Below the pieces are notes generated by a model, which was given only the letters and a program-made list of their open reading frames with translations, searched no databases and was not told where the DNA came from. The position numbers were made by a program, and so were the translations under genes. From Lutjanus erythropterus (lineage: Eukaryota > Chordata > Actinopteri > Lutjaniformes > Lutjanidae), in contig CM034605.1 of NCBI GenBank assembly GCA_020091685.1, positions 26,547,010-26,611,009 on the forward strand: DNA of 64,000 bases, written 5' to 3'. Positions 11,998-21,655 of this stretch are shown here, piece after piece. Within the stretch, counting starts at the first letter, position 1; every line of letters begins with the position of its first letter.

Positions 11998-12600
11998 CTC
12001 CTTCTGTCAGTTTGGTTCTGTAGGGACTTAGAGGAGGACATAGAAGCCTGGCTACTGACACTTGGGTGTTCATAGCATCAGCCTTAATTTTTCCCATCCC
12101 AGTGTAATGACTTAAATCCTGGTCTTGTCCTGGTCTGTCACTTTCTCCTCCAGATTCTGTGCTGAGGTATTTACAGGGGTCCCGCTCCTATCAGTTTGGG
12201 TCTGTGGGGAATAAAGAGTGACACAGGAGTGAAAACTGTTCCCCCTCCTGTATCGTCCAAGTTTATTTTTTTTCCCATCTCTTCCCAGTTTAATGAGTTT
12301 TGACCCCATCCTGCCCTTGTCCATCACTTTTACTCCCCATCCTGCAGGTTTTAAGAGGTCCTCCTCCTCAGTTTGGCTCTGCGGTGGGAAGGAGGTGACA
12401 CCGGAGTGAAAAGCTCTTCCCCTCCAGCCTGATCCCAATTTATTTTTTCCTTTCCCGTCCCTGTTCTTGGATGTTTTTCCCTGTCTTGTCCTGATCCCTC
12501 ACTTTTTCTCCCGATCCTGTTCATGTTTTACAGCCGTCCTCCTTCAATATGGACAGATTATGACACAACAGACCCGCAGGCACAGACATGGAAGGAAAAA
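11998..12600 (+). repeat. Tandem array, about 180-bp unit, three units plus a partial fourth
   Basis: The marker CAGTTTGG, or its variant CAATATGG, occurs at 12008, 12192, 12369 and 12544, giving spacings of 184, 177 and 175 bases. Each unit also carries an AATTT/TTATTTTTTCCC block, a CCTG.CTTGTCC block and a TCACTTT.TCTCC block in the same order. A fifth marker at 13130 lies beyond a 21-bp minisatellite, which therefore appears to interrupt the array. The minus-strand frame at 12112-12438 simply reads two units and repeats itself. Confidence 0.8.
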
Positions 12601-12633
12601 AAAACAACCTAAAACTCCTCCACTGAAAGACAC

Positions 12634-13070
12634 AGTGTGTGTCTCTTTGTGGTGCTTTTGTGTATGATATTTCGGTGTCTACTTTTGTATCTCTGTTGGC
12701 TTTTTGTGTCTCCTCACAGTCGTTTTGTCTCTTTGTGGTAATGTTGTATCTCTTTGTGGTAGTTTTCTGTCTCTTCATGGTACCATTGTATCTTTTTGTA
12801 GTTGTGTTGTGTCTCCTTGTAGTCATTTTTGTCTCCTTGTAATCTGTTTGTATCTCTTTTGTGGTACATTTGTGTCTCTGTTGTTGTTTTACATTTCTTT
12901 GTGGTCATTTTATGTTTCTTCGTGATCATTTTATGTCTTTTTCTGGTCTTTTTGTATCTCTTTGTGATCCTTTCATATCTGTTCGTGATTATTTTGCATC
13001 TCTTTGCGGTCTCCTTGTAATCTGTGTCCCTTTTTGTGTCTCTCATTTTGTATTTGTAGTTTGCAAACAA
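12634..13070 (+). repeat. 21-bp minisatellite (TTTGTGTCTCTTTGTGGTCA type), about 20 units
   Basis: Units read close to TTTTGTATCTCTTTGTGGTA with variants in the last bases. The same family recurs in the same orientation at 48953-49885. Because the period is a multiple of three, all frames tend to stay open. The + strand gives a seven-residue repeat of the VSLCGSF kind and the minus strand gives lysine- and threonine-rich repeats. These are artefacts of the repeat, not evidence of a protein. Confidence 0.9.
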
Positions 13071-13119
13071 ATGCTAACAGTCTCTCTGTACCTTTAGTTT
13101 CATTCAGTAATCCATCTAT

Positions 13120-13205
13120 GTCCTTCTGTCAGTTTGGATCTGGGAGGAGACCCACACAATGTGTTACACCCTTTGTCCCAGTCTTTGCTCCCACATCTTT
13201 GCTAT
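13120..13205 (+). repeat. Resumed fragment of the 180-bp tandem array
   Basis: TCCTTCTGTCAGTTTGGATC and the following GGGAGGAGACC match the start of the unit at 11998-12035. A CCCAGTCTTTGCTCCC block follows. This places array sequence on both sides of the minisatellite at 12634-13070. Confidence 0.6.
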
Positions 13206-14126
13206 TACTTACAAAATTTATGAATTTTGTTGAGCATTACTTTATGCTAAAAGGTGCTGCAGCACCCATAGGACTGATGTTTCTGATCTAATGCAGCCAG
13301 TGTAACCAAGATGACACCTCTGGAGCGATGACCAGATAAGCTTTTGTTTTCTTTCACACGACGCTTCAATTTTTCCCCTAACAGTGGGGATGGATTTATA
13401 ATTTGTGCTAACAATGGGGGCGGCATCCATCAACCCCTAAATTACCTTTTCCTGGCTGGTGTAGACAGTGATATTTAATAGCTCATTGCTCTTTACTCTC
13501 AGTCCTAATGAGAAAATTTTCTGTCCACAGCTTTCCAACTGTTACAGCTCATTATAGCAGGTTTCAAAGCCGTACCTGCCTGAAGTTTGATGTCTTTTCA
13601 AACTGGATCGTTCTGTTTGTTGACTCACTCTAAAACAGGAACAGTCATCAGGTGATTGCCACATTAAACATGATTTCCTGAGAGCTCCTACTGTTTCAGC
13701 TCAAAAGTACTTTCAGTGATGCTGATGGTGAGTTTTAAAGTCTCCAATTATAGACAGTAACAGGCAAATTCACATTTAAAAAAAAAAAAAAAAAATGTTT
13801 TTCACTGTTTTACATGCTTACTTGTTGTTGCTCTTTCTTCAAATGTGTTTTTTTCCATCTCACATGCATCTCACAACTTGAATGCATTTAAATATTTTCA
13901 TTTACAAGTACCGTTGTCTGAGAAAAGAGACGGTTCCAGGGGTTCCTTGCTCAGCATTTCAAAAACAGAAGCTAATGTTTTTCTTATATTGTTGAAAGCT
14001 GTAATTATCTTCAGGCATTTTTTTTGAAGATAATTAGAGCTTTGATTAATTTTTCACAGCAAACTTGTGTCAGTGTAATTTTTCTATTAAGTGGATGAAA
14101 AGTCAAGTGTATAAATTAGGGAGAAA
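13206..14126. other. Non-coding, with an A18 tract and a 14-bp palindrome
   Basis: GGTGCTGCAGCACC at 13253-13266 is a perfect palindrome. Positions 13778-13795 are an uninterrupted run of 18 A. Otherwise the stretch is AT-rich, with no gene or matched repeat. Confidence 0.5.
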
Positions 14127-14631
14127 TTAAAGGGATATTCCAGATTATCTGAAGTGGGTTTATATGAGGTACTTATCCATAACAGTGTATTACCGACAGC
14201 AGAAGGCACCATAGACATATGATACGTCTGTCTCCACCATATTTGTATGATCAAGCCTGGCCTGTGAACAAATACATGCAAATGGGCTTAAAAAGCACCA
14301 CAGCATTTACATTTCTCAACCGAATTTCCGCGACTCATGTTATATTCATGTGTCTGTGATCTACATTAATTTTTTTTTAACTTACTCCACGCAGATCATG
14401 AATCCTTGAATTTAAGCAACCAATCAAAATGAGAGGAAAAAGCAAACTCCAAGCTCCCATGTACATGTATGTGCTTATAAGCTACTCTTGACCAGGCCAA
14501 AATGGTAGCGACGTTGACATACGATCCAAAGACCAATGCAGCATCAACATATACAGTATATTTTTATGGTCAGCGCCACAGGTGGATCTATGAGTCCAGG
14601 AGGTCTGGGGCTAAGCCCAGAGACTGCAGCC

Positions 14632-14665
<34 letters not shown>

Positions 14666-15742
14666 TCCACGCACACGAAAATAACTTTTTTTTTGCTTCA
14701 GTGCACACTAGAATGTTCTGCACATCTACTGATAGAACTTAAAGCGGACAAAAGGCACTGGAGAACACAGATAAATTCACACCCTTAAATGATGTAAATA
14801 AATGCCTTAACTCACTCAAGATTCAGTCAGTCAGTCTCCACTCCTGTCCTCCTGGCTCCCCATCACACATTTTTCTCCTCTCTCCTTCTGCTTTTCACTC
14901 CTTTCTCACTCCCCTCATCATCTCTCTAGACTGAGACTGAGAGAAATTACCTGTAAAATGTTATTTTCAAAATGTAAAAGATTCAGGGCTTTTTAGAAAA
15001 CATTTGGGGCCTGAGCCTAAGTAGCCAGACAGAGTCCACAGCAAAACATATTTTAGCAACCAAAACATTTCAGTTTAAGTGGACCAAAGCCACCAAACTC
15101 TCTCTTTGACAAAAACAGTAATTTTGGCTCACAGAACATGGCAGGTGCTTGATCACCGCTGCCTCAATCTGCTTTTTTTTTGGTATGTTTTTTGTGTAAC
15201 CTCTGTGCTGTAAAGGGTTAATTCGACTTCACCAAACTCACACAGTAACTCATGATCGAGGCAGAGGTAGACCAGCAATTCCTGTCTTCTGTGAGGTAAA
15301 ATTACTATTTTTCTAATGGAGTCTGGTTGCTTTGGGGAAAGTGATAACTTAGTTTATATAACAGCAGTTTCCCATCAGAAAAGGAGGTTTGATGGATATA
15401 TAAAGCAGTGACAATCTTCTAAATATAAAGCAGTACATCTGTAACGGCTGTGTTGCGTTAGGGCTGCACACCGTCTGCTGATCACTACTATTCTACACAG
15501 AGAATATTTTTAACTACATAGTCTATTTACCCATGGGAGAAGCACAAAAATCAAGGACAGAGGACAAAATAAATAAAATCTGAGCAAGTCAAGTTAATCA
15601 GGACAAGCTGCATGTGGAGGACGAATCAAAACCGTGGTGCAGAGGACAGCTGTGCCCAGTGGAATCAATGTGCAGTTAATACACCTACTATGGATAAGTA
15701 CCTCATACAATCCCCCTTCAAAAAAACAGAACTGTCCCTTTA
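14127..15742. mobile_element. 1.6-kb TIR element (TTAAAGGGA ends)
   Basis: The left end runs TTAAAGGGATATTCCAG and then TATATGAGGTACTTATCCATA. The right end runs TATGGATAAGTACCTCATA and then CAGAACTGTCCCTTTAA. These are reverse complements over about 54 bases, with the innermost GAGGTACTTATCCATA exact. No transposase frame is present, so it is non-autonomous. Positions 15500-15605 resemble 42395-42500 (GAGCAAGT, AAAGCACAAA-type words), suggesting a second, partial copy there. A 28-nt T tract lies inside. Confidence 0.75.
14635..14662 (+). repeat. T28 homopolymer
   Basis: Twenty-eight consecutive T residues, followed at 14686-14693 by a shorter T8 run. It could be the poly(A) tail, in minus orientation, of a retro-insertion inside the surrounding TIR element, but no retroelement body is recognisable next to it. 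Confidence 0.9.
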
Positions 15743-17487
15743 AGTATTAGAGATGTACAGGCACACATGATCTGACCTTTCAAACCAGCCCAGAAAAAAT
15801 ATATATAAAAAAATATGATGATGTTTTGGTGTTATATTTAATATTTTTCCTGTGAGCACAGGCTGCTGACATGAGCATCATCATTTCTTTGCTTTGGTGA
15901 GCTCTAATTTGGTCTTGTATGGCTCTATTGGTAGAGTGGGACATTAACAAGGGAGAGGGTTTAGTGCTTTGATTTGCACAGAGACGTCCCATATTAAAAT
16001 TTTCCTGTAAAATCCCTAAAAAATTCGCCAGTCTAATCATCCTCAATCAGCAAGTTGGCACGACAGTAATGCATTTCATCCCAACCTCCCTAATGAGACG
16101 TCACAGACCTGCTCTGTTTGCTCATATTACTGAAAAAACTGGGATCAGAGAGGACGAAGAGAAAAAAGAAGAAACCATTTTGAGAGGATGCAGTTCTGAA
16201 ATGGTTTTAAAGACAGATTTAAACAGAAACAGGGCCTGCCTGATCTCCTCTGGTCACCTGGGGTCAGGAGAACATTTTGTTGGTAAACCTCAACCCTATG
16301 GACATCTTCACTGGCACTATTCCTTATTTTTACATTTCAACAAGTTGACCTCTTGATGCACTTCGAATGACAGCCCCTTCATACGCATATTAATAATAAA
16401 CTTTTAAAAATGCGCAAAAAGCAAATACAGAGGCAAATAAGTTTGGAAAAGTTTTGTGCATTTACTGGTGTATTAAATTATTTATTGAGTTATTTATTTG
16501 TTTATGATTTTGGCAGTTATGGTCCACCATATTCATAGACTCTAGTTAGATAGATGGATGCAGGTAAAAGGTAGTAGCTGGATCTTTATTTTCTTTTGAT
16601 GCAGTGTTCTTGTCAGTCTGAACACGGCCTTAAATCATGGGCATACTAGCATCAATCTCTACAAATATTCGCTCCATCTCTCATTTCACTCAATTTGACT
16701 CAAAGCCATGGAATAGACTACTGAACCTGAAATGGTAGGTTCAGGAGACATTTCTTGTTTCCATTTCAGATTTCTTTGGGTTTATTTTTACTCTGCAAAT
16801 TAGTCTGGTCAGCCAGTAGAAACAGTGACCTACAGTATCTGGAAATGGGAAGGTAGTTTTTCTGATGGCTCATTCAAAAGTTCACCGTGTACCATAAGTG
16901 TGATGGCAATTTTAAATATTGCTCTCCATATTGGTCTTTCTAAATTAGCTTCTAAATTACTTTGACATAAAAGTCATATTTCTTTCCTGTCTCAGCTATA
17001 ATGAGACAAAAACTCTTTTTCTGCTGTTAGCTCGGCTAGTCATAATTCAGCCCAGGGGTGCCAGGAGCCAAACCTGGTGAGAATTCAGCCTTTGTACTGT
17101 CACCTAACCCTGTCATCAAACTGGCCTCTGCTGCTCGCAGAGGCTGGTCCCTGTCTGGACCACAGGGACCTCTCAGTCTGGGAGCGTCGGTCAATATGAC
17201 CGCTCTCCCTCATGGACCACTTCAGCTGCAGGGTGGGGGTGTAACGCACAGCGCTGTTGGCAACTGTAAACGCCAACCAGTGTCTGTGACATTTTGAGTC
17301 ATAAAACAAAATGTGAAAATCTCTTCATCTTATGCTAACCACAGATCTTATTTCAGGCTTCTCGCAAAAAAAAAAAAAAAAAAAGATTAAAAAACACATT
17401 GACTTTGAGATGAGGGAACCAGAAGTGTTAATATGCTAACTAATTTCCAGGTTTTAGGATTCATTCCTGCAGCACTCTACTGAGCAG
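15743..17487. other. Non-coding, with an A19 tract
   Basis: No gene is supported. A unique-looking stretch at 16030-16360 includes a 95-codon frame without recognisable motif. Positions 17366-17384 are 19 consecutive A. Confidence 0.5.
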
Positions 17488-18546
17488 TTCTAAGTCCCAC
17501 CCCCTGTTTGCTCTGTGCTCCAATAACAGTTGAGCAAGCTTGGTACCTCCATCAACTTTCTCCTTTCCTGTAAAATCATTAAGCATATTGTCACGTATTA
17601 AGTTAGCTAATACAAAAAATAGCTAACTAGTGAGTGAATAATTGATGTAGATTAGCTAGTTAGCTTGAACTAATAGTAGAAAAGTGCTATTAACTAGCTA
17701 GCCAATGATTGATGTGGATTAGCTAGTTAGCTCTAATGAATGATAGCAATACACTAGGTAAGTAGCTGGCTAATTATTGAGGTATATTGGCTAGTTAGCT
17801 TTAACTGATGATAGCAAAACACTAGTTAACTAGCTAGCTAGCAATTTATGTATCTTAGCTAGTTTGCTTTAACTAATGATAGCAAAATGTTAGTTAACTA
17901 GCTAGCCAATGATTGACGTGGATTAGCTAGTTAGCTCTAATGAACACTAGGTAACTAGCTGGTTAATGATTGGTGTATGTTAGCTAGTTATCTTAAACTA
18001 ATGATAGCAATACCCTAGATAACTATCTGGCTAATTATTGAGGTGGATTGGCTAGTTAGCTTTACCTGATGATAGCAAAACACTAGTTAACTAGCTAGCT
18101 AGCAATTGGTGTAGATTAGGTAGTTAGCTTTAACCACTGATAGCAAAGCACTCGTTAACTAGTTAGCTGATGGTCGATGTAGATTATCTAGTTGAATAAT
18201 AGCAAAATGGTAGTTAAATAGATAGCTAACAATTGATGTAGATTAACTAATTAAGTTTAACTAATGATAGCAAAACACAAGTTAAATAGCTAGCTAATTA
18301 TTTATGTAGATTAGCCAGGTAATCAACTGGCATTTTGCTAACATAAGTTAACTTGATGTGAATGATGCTTTTACATGTCCCCCAGCAAAGCATATTAACC
18401 ATCTTTAAAATTTGCTTTTCAACATAGATGAGTCACACACATAGCACATCTAAGTACAGGAAACAGGAAAGAAGAAAGTTGCCCCGTCGTCCAAGCTTGC
18501 TCAACTGTTATTGGAGCACAAAGCATAAGGGTTGGACTTGGGAAGA
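17488..18546. mobile_element. TIR element with internal tandem array
   Basis: GTGCTCCAATAACAGTTGAG on the left (from 17515) is matched exactly by CTCAACTGTTATTGGAGCAC on the right (from 18500). The pairing extends outward to AAGTCC..CCC and inward through CAACTTTCT.CTTTCCTG, giving arms of about 83 bases at 17488-17570 and 18464-18546. The core 34 bases differ at a single position. Almost everything between the arms is a tandem array of TAGCTAGTTAGCTTTAAC-type units. No transposase is encoded. I do not recognise the family. Confidence 0.85.
17600..18322 (+). repeat. Tandem array of about 70-bp units, roughly ten copies
   Basis: The unit contains ATTAGCTAGTTAGCTTTAAC, then AATGATAGCAAAACACTAG, then TTAACTAGCTAGC and a GATTGATGTAG spacer. 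Units vary at scattered positions and by small indels. Alternation of CTCTAATGA and TTTAACTGATGA variants hints at a multi-unit period. The array is confined between the TIR arms of the host element. Confidence 0.85.
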
Positions 18547-18959
18547 ATAATTTGCTTTTGTATAACATCTACTTTATATCCACACAAAACTTATTATCTC
18601 ACTCTGTGGCAACTAATATTAATTCTGAACTGACTGCTGCCAGATTAATGTAAAGACTAGAGCAGCACAACGTTGAGTTGTTAAGGAAACTCTTCTCATG
18701 ACAGATCAGTCTGCGTTCTGTCACCATCACTGACATTGACTGTTACAGACACTGACATTTCTCAGACACTGATATTTGTGGCTGTAGTTTGGAAGTTAAA
18801 ACGTTTCTACAAAGGTTTGATGACCATTGATTTATTGTAAACAGAAATAAAAAGATTCGGGGATAATTCTCAACCACTGGTCCTGGTTTAGGTCTACAAA
18901 TATATTTCCTATAATTTGTCCTGGAACAAATTCAACAGTGACTCTACTTCTGGCACAGT
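18547..18959. other. Non-coding, no gene seen
   Basis: Nothing recognisable apart from a short direct repeat of CACTGACATT and CACTGATATT near 18730-18775. Confidence 0.5.
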
Positions 18960-19215
18960 CTCAGGGTGTTTGGGGTTGGACGGAGGGTAATGATTTTATT
19001 TTATCATGCTATGATAGGGAATGTATTACATTACAGAATCTCATCTCGGTTTGGTAACGTGGCAGTTGACTTAAAATCACAAATAAACAGACTGGTCCGC
19101 ACAGCAATGAAAGTGGTAGAGGTGAGGGAGCATCCCTTCCTCCAAATGTTCTCTGACAAGACTAAATTCAACAGGCTAGAAAAATTATTGCTGACCTTTC
19201 CCATGTCCAGAATTC
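18960..19215 (+). pseudogene. LINE (CR1/L2/Rex1-type) C-terminal fragment, decayed
   Basis: The + strand frame gives FGVGRRVMILFYHAMIGNVL, then a region reading RISSRFGNVAVDLKSQINRL and VRTAMKVVEVREHPFLQMF. This fits the post-catalytic segment of CR1/L2-like reverse transcriptases: FGV...-L.-FY.S-I.S-L-Y....-.GN-......-.RL-..A.K--G.....L...-. The frame is open for 94 codons but lacks the expected conserved ending (a DPSH-type motif), and no upstream RT catalytic box is visible. I read it as a 5'-truncated, mutated insertion. It is the best protein-like frame in this part of the window, yet there is no sign of an active gene. Confidence 0.65.
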
Positions 19216-19229
19216 AGAATACAAATGGT

Positions 19230-19390
19230 GTCACAACCCCTGCAAAATGAATCTTTTCACTGACAGAATTTGATCCATTCGGTTCCATAAAATTTGGAAA
19301 GTCTAGAAGAGCCACATGATTAAATGATTTTATTAAAGTTAGCAGAGGGCTAAACTGGATGTTAGCCGGCCGGGTGGTCGTCTGCTGCTG
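19230..19390 (+). repeat. Orphan interspersed repeat, copy 1
   Basis: GTCACAACCCCTGCAAAATG, TTTGGAAAGTCTAGAAGAGC and GTTAGCAGAGGGCTAAACTG recur in the same order and orientation at 31136-31250. This copy follows directly after the LINE fragment and could be its 3' untranslated end. The second copy has no visible LINE coding remnant before it. Spacing between the blocks differs by about 20 bases. Confidence 0.65.
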
Positions 19391-20235
19391 CGGCCCATGT
19401 AGGGAGGTTAGGGTCAAACTCACATTAAGGCTACTAAAATCCCAAAATTTGATTGTTTGTGTAGAATGTAGTTTTGTGATTTCAAATGACAAATTACTTA
19501 TATTTTAATTAAATACATTTTCCATACCAGTATTTTGTATTTCATGTAATACATTTAATAAATAAGTATCTGTAATTTGTAACATTTTTAAATGTATTTG
19601 TGTTGATCTCATATGTCCCTGTAGTGTTTGTTTTAAAAGATTTTATTGACAAATATTCATATATGCAAATGTTGCAAACATGTTCTCAACATAATAATAT
19701 CCAAGGGAAAAGGCTTGCATTTAAATAAATAAATGTATTAATTAAAAAAAAAATAATTAATTAATCTATAAATGAATGCATAAATAATCTTGATTAAAAA
19801 CATTACTATGTGCATATACTTCATGAATATTACATAATATCATTATATTATATAATAGTACAGTTGGATAGTTTTGATGCTTTTTTTGTGTTGATATACT
19901 TTTAAATTCAAACAAAAATAATGTTAAGATAATATAGCCACCTTGCATATATGTATGTGAAATTTCCCACAAATCAACAAGTTTACAATGAAGAATGTCA
20001 TTGACCTATTTATTATGATCAAAATGTGTAGGCTAATGACATTTTTACACTTTAACACAATATATAATCCATCATTCCTGTCATGATGCCATCATGAATT
20101 TATAGAATGATAAAATATCTATTTTCAATATTTAAAAAATTGGAGAGATGCTGTGTTTTATATACTTTGGCATGCATCTTATTGGTGATACAGAATTTTA
20201 ATGTATCTAAATGTATCTGATTTTTTTAAACTGAA
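19391..20235. other. Very AT-rich non-coding block
   Basis: Long runs of A/T words with no supported gene. CAGTATTTTGTATTTCATGT near 19530 resembles fish repeats that are rich in 'aagtac', but the boundaries are unclear. Confidence 0.5.
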
Positions 20236-20420
20236 GGTTGCGCGATGACGTGTTCAATACGCTACTGAGCGAACGTGAACGCAGCTCGTGAGGCTGGTTT
20301 GTTGCAAAGGCTGCGTTTGAGTTGACTGCCACAAGTTTGACTAAAGCAAAGTGAAGTTTACGTAAATTGTCCTAACTAGTGGAGAGGTTGGAAGCAGTAT
20401 GTGTTTTGGACGTGAGGGAC
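20236..20420 (+). promoter_or_regulatory. Candidate CpG-island promoter
   Basis: CpG frequency rises abruptly after the AT-rich block. GCGCGATGACGTG at about 20250 includes a CREB/ATF-type TGACGTG word, and eight or more CpGs occur within the first 60 bases. No TATA box is seen, as expected for a CpG promoter. The call is an inference from base composition plus the splice donor downstream. A GC-rich transposon could look similar. Confidence 0.45.
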
Positions 20421-20644
20421 GTGTTTGTGAGGAGGACGAAGCGGCTGACGATGATTGAGTTCCACCTGCGAGCATCGTTGGGTTTTGAACCCGGAATCAC
20501 CCGCTGCGGGGCGGAGGAAGTGGACTCCTGAGGCCGGAGGAGCTGCACACCAGAGGGCAGGAGGCTCTGCACAGACACCCTGCTGTCACTGTAACTGTTT
20601 AAAGAGGTCGTCGCCCAAACCAGATGGATTAATCTGCTCTTCAG
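20300..20644 (+). other. Candidate non-coding first exon with 5' splice donor
   Basis: The CpG-rich stretch ends in CTGCTCTTCAG followed by GTAAGTTGAT, an almost ideal vertebrate 5' splice site with the exon ending at 20644. The start is uncertain because no transcription start can be read from sequence; 20300 is a placeholder. An ATG at 20624 is followed at once by a TAA codon, and the longer frames across the region do not run cleanly into the donor with a known motif. If it is an exon, it is therefore probably 5' untranslated. The downstream exon would be reached across a long intron and was not found in the window. Nearby repeats (LINE debris upstream, MITEs downstream) do not overlap it. 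An alternative is a mobile-element fragment with a chance donor. Confidence 0.45.
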
Positions 20645-20863
20645 GTAAGTTGATTCTTACACCTGTTATAGCAGATTTGATGCTTGTTAAGTCATGCTAA
20701 TGAGCAGTCAGTGTGGCGTGTGTACTGCTGAGGCCCTGGGCTTTGTGGGCTGTTTACTATACTAGCTAATTATTCAGAATATTAAAACCTGTGGCCTTTA
20801 TAATCGGCTTTTCACTTTAAAATGTTCCAACTTCCAGAATATTTATCAAGTTGTGTTGGTAAT
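20645..20863. other. Start of putative intron
   Basis: AT-rich sequence immediately after the candidate donor, with no repeat or coding feature. Confidence 0.35.
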
Positions 20864-21225
20864 CAGGGCTGCAACTGGCATTTCCCTTATCGATTAATGT
20901 GTCAATCATTTTCTCCATTAATTGATTAGTTGTTTGGTCCATAAAATGTCAAAAAATGGCAAAAAAGTTGATTTGGTTTGCCTTGTTAGGGTAGAAATAG
21001 CAGTAGAAATAGAAAATGTTGTAAGGACAGGTGGACAAGAGCAGCCATTTTGAGTGTGTCTTATTGTTTTATTAATCTATTTGTTTAAATTGTTTGTGCT
21101 TTATGACTTAATGTTTCACATAACTAATGTGCTGCTAGAATTTGCTCAATTATAACTAAAGTTGAGGAAAATTAATTATCAATATTAATAGATTAATCAT
21201 TTGTTAACTTGTTCAACTATTGGTT
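20864..21225 (+). mobile_element. GCTGCAAC-type MITE
   Basis: It starts CAGGGCTGCAACTGGC and continues with ATCGATTAATGTGTCAATC and TTGTTTGGTCCATAAAATG, then TCAAAAAATGGC. The right end is degraded (AATAGATTAATCATTTG, then TTCAACTATTGG). These words mark one of the most abundant small inverted-repeat elements of percomorph fishes. This window holds at least nine copies. It is non-coding. Confidence 0.8.
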
Positions 21226-21498
21226 AGGAAAAATGCGAAACTTTTGCAACATCATGGGCTATATAAATAAAATTTGACTTGACTAAATGTGGCGCAACAC
21301 TTTGACACAAACCCTGTCCCGGCCCACAGTGTTGGGCACCGAGTGTCTCGCAGGGGATTTTGTGTTAAGTAGGATGTCCAGCTAAAAAAGTAAAGTCAAC
21401 ACTGCCCCCAAATTTTTACTTGCCCCTGTATAAATTATTTTATTCATTAGCAGTAATTAAATAACAACAAAGACTAAAGCTGGCTGTCCCATTTAATC

Positions 21499-21655
21499 TA
21501 GGGCTGCAGTGTTTATAAAATTTCAGAAAATAGTGTAAACTCTCATCCCAGTTTTTAAAAATCCAAGCTGATGTCTTTAAATGTCATCTTGTCAGTCCAA
21601 AAACCCAGATATTCACTTTTATATGACAATCAACTGGAAAAAAACTGGAAATCTC
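21499..21655 (+). mobile_element. GCTGCAAC-type MITE, internal fragment
   Basis: TAGGGCTGCAGTG, AAATTTCAGAAAATAGTG, TGATGTCTTTAAATGTC and CCAAAAACCCAGATATTCAC match the left and middle of the family in order. The right half is missing. Confidence 0.65.

Noticed and set aside
12521-13070. Lysine/threonine-rich minus-strand frames that look like a repeat protein
   Set aside because: Pure translation of the minisatellite; the frame stays open because the period is seven codons.
20455-20700. 81-codon frame across the candidate first exon as a coding exon
   Set aside because: It continues through the splice donor into AT-rich intron-like sequence and has no motif, so a 5' untranslated exon is the simpler reading.
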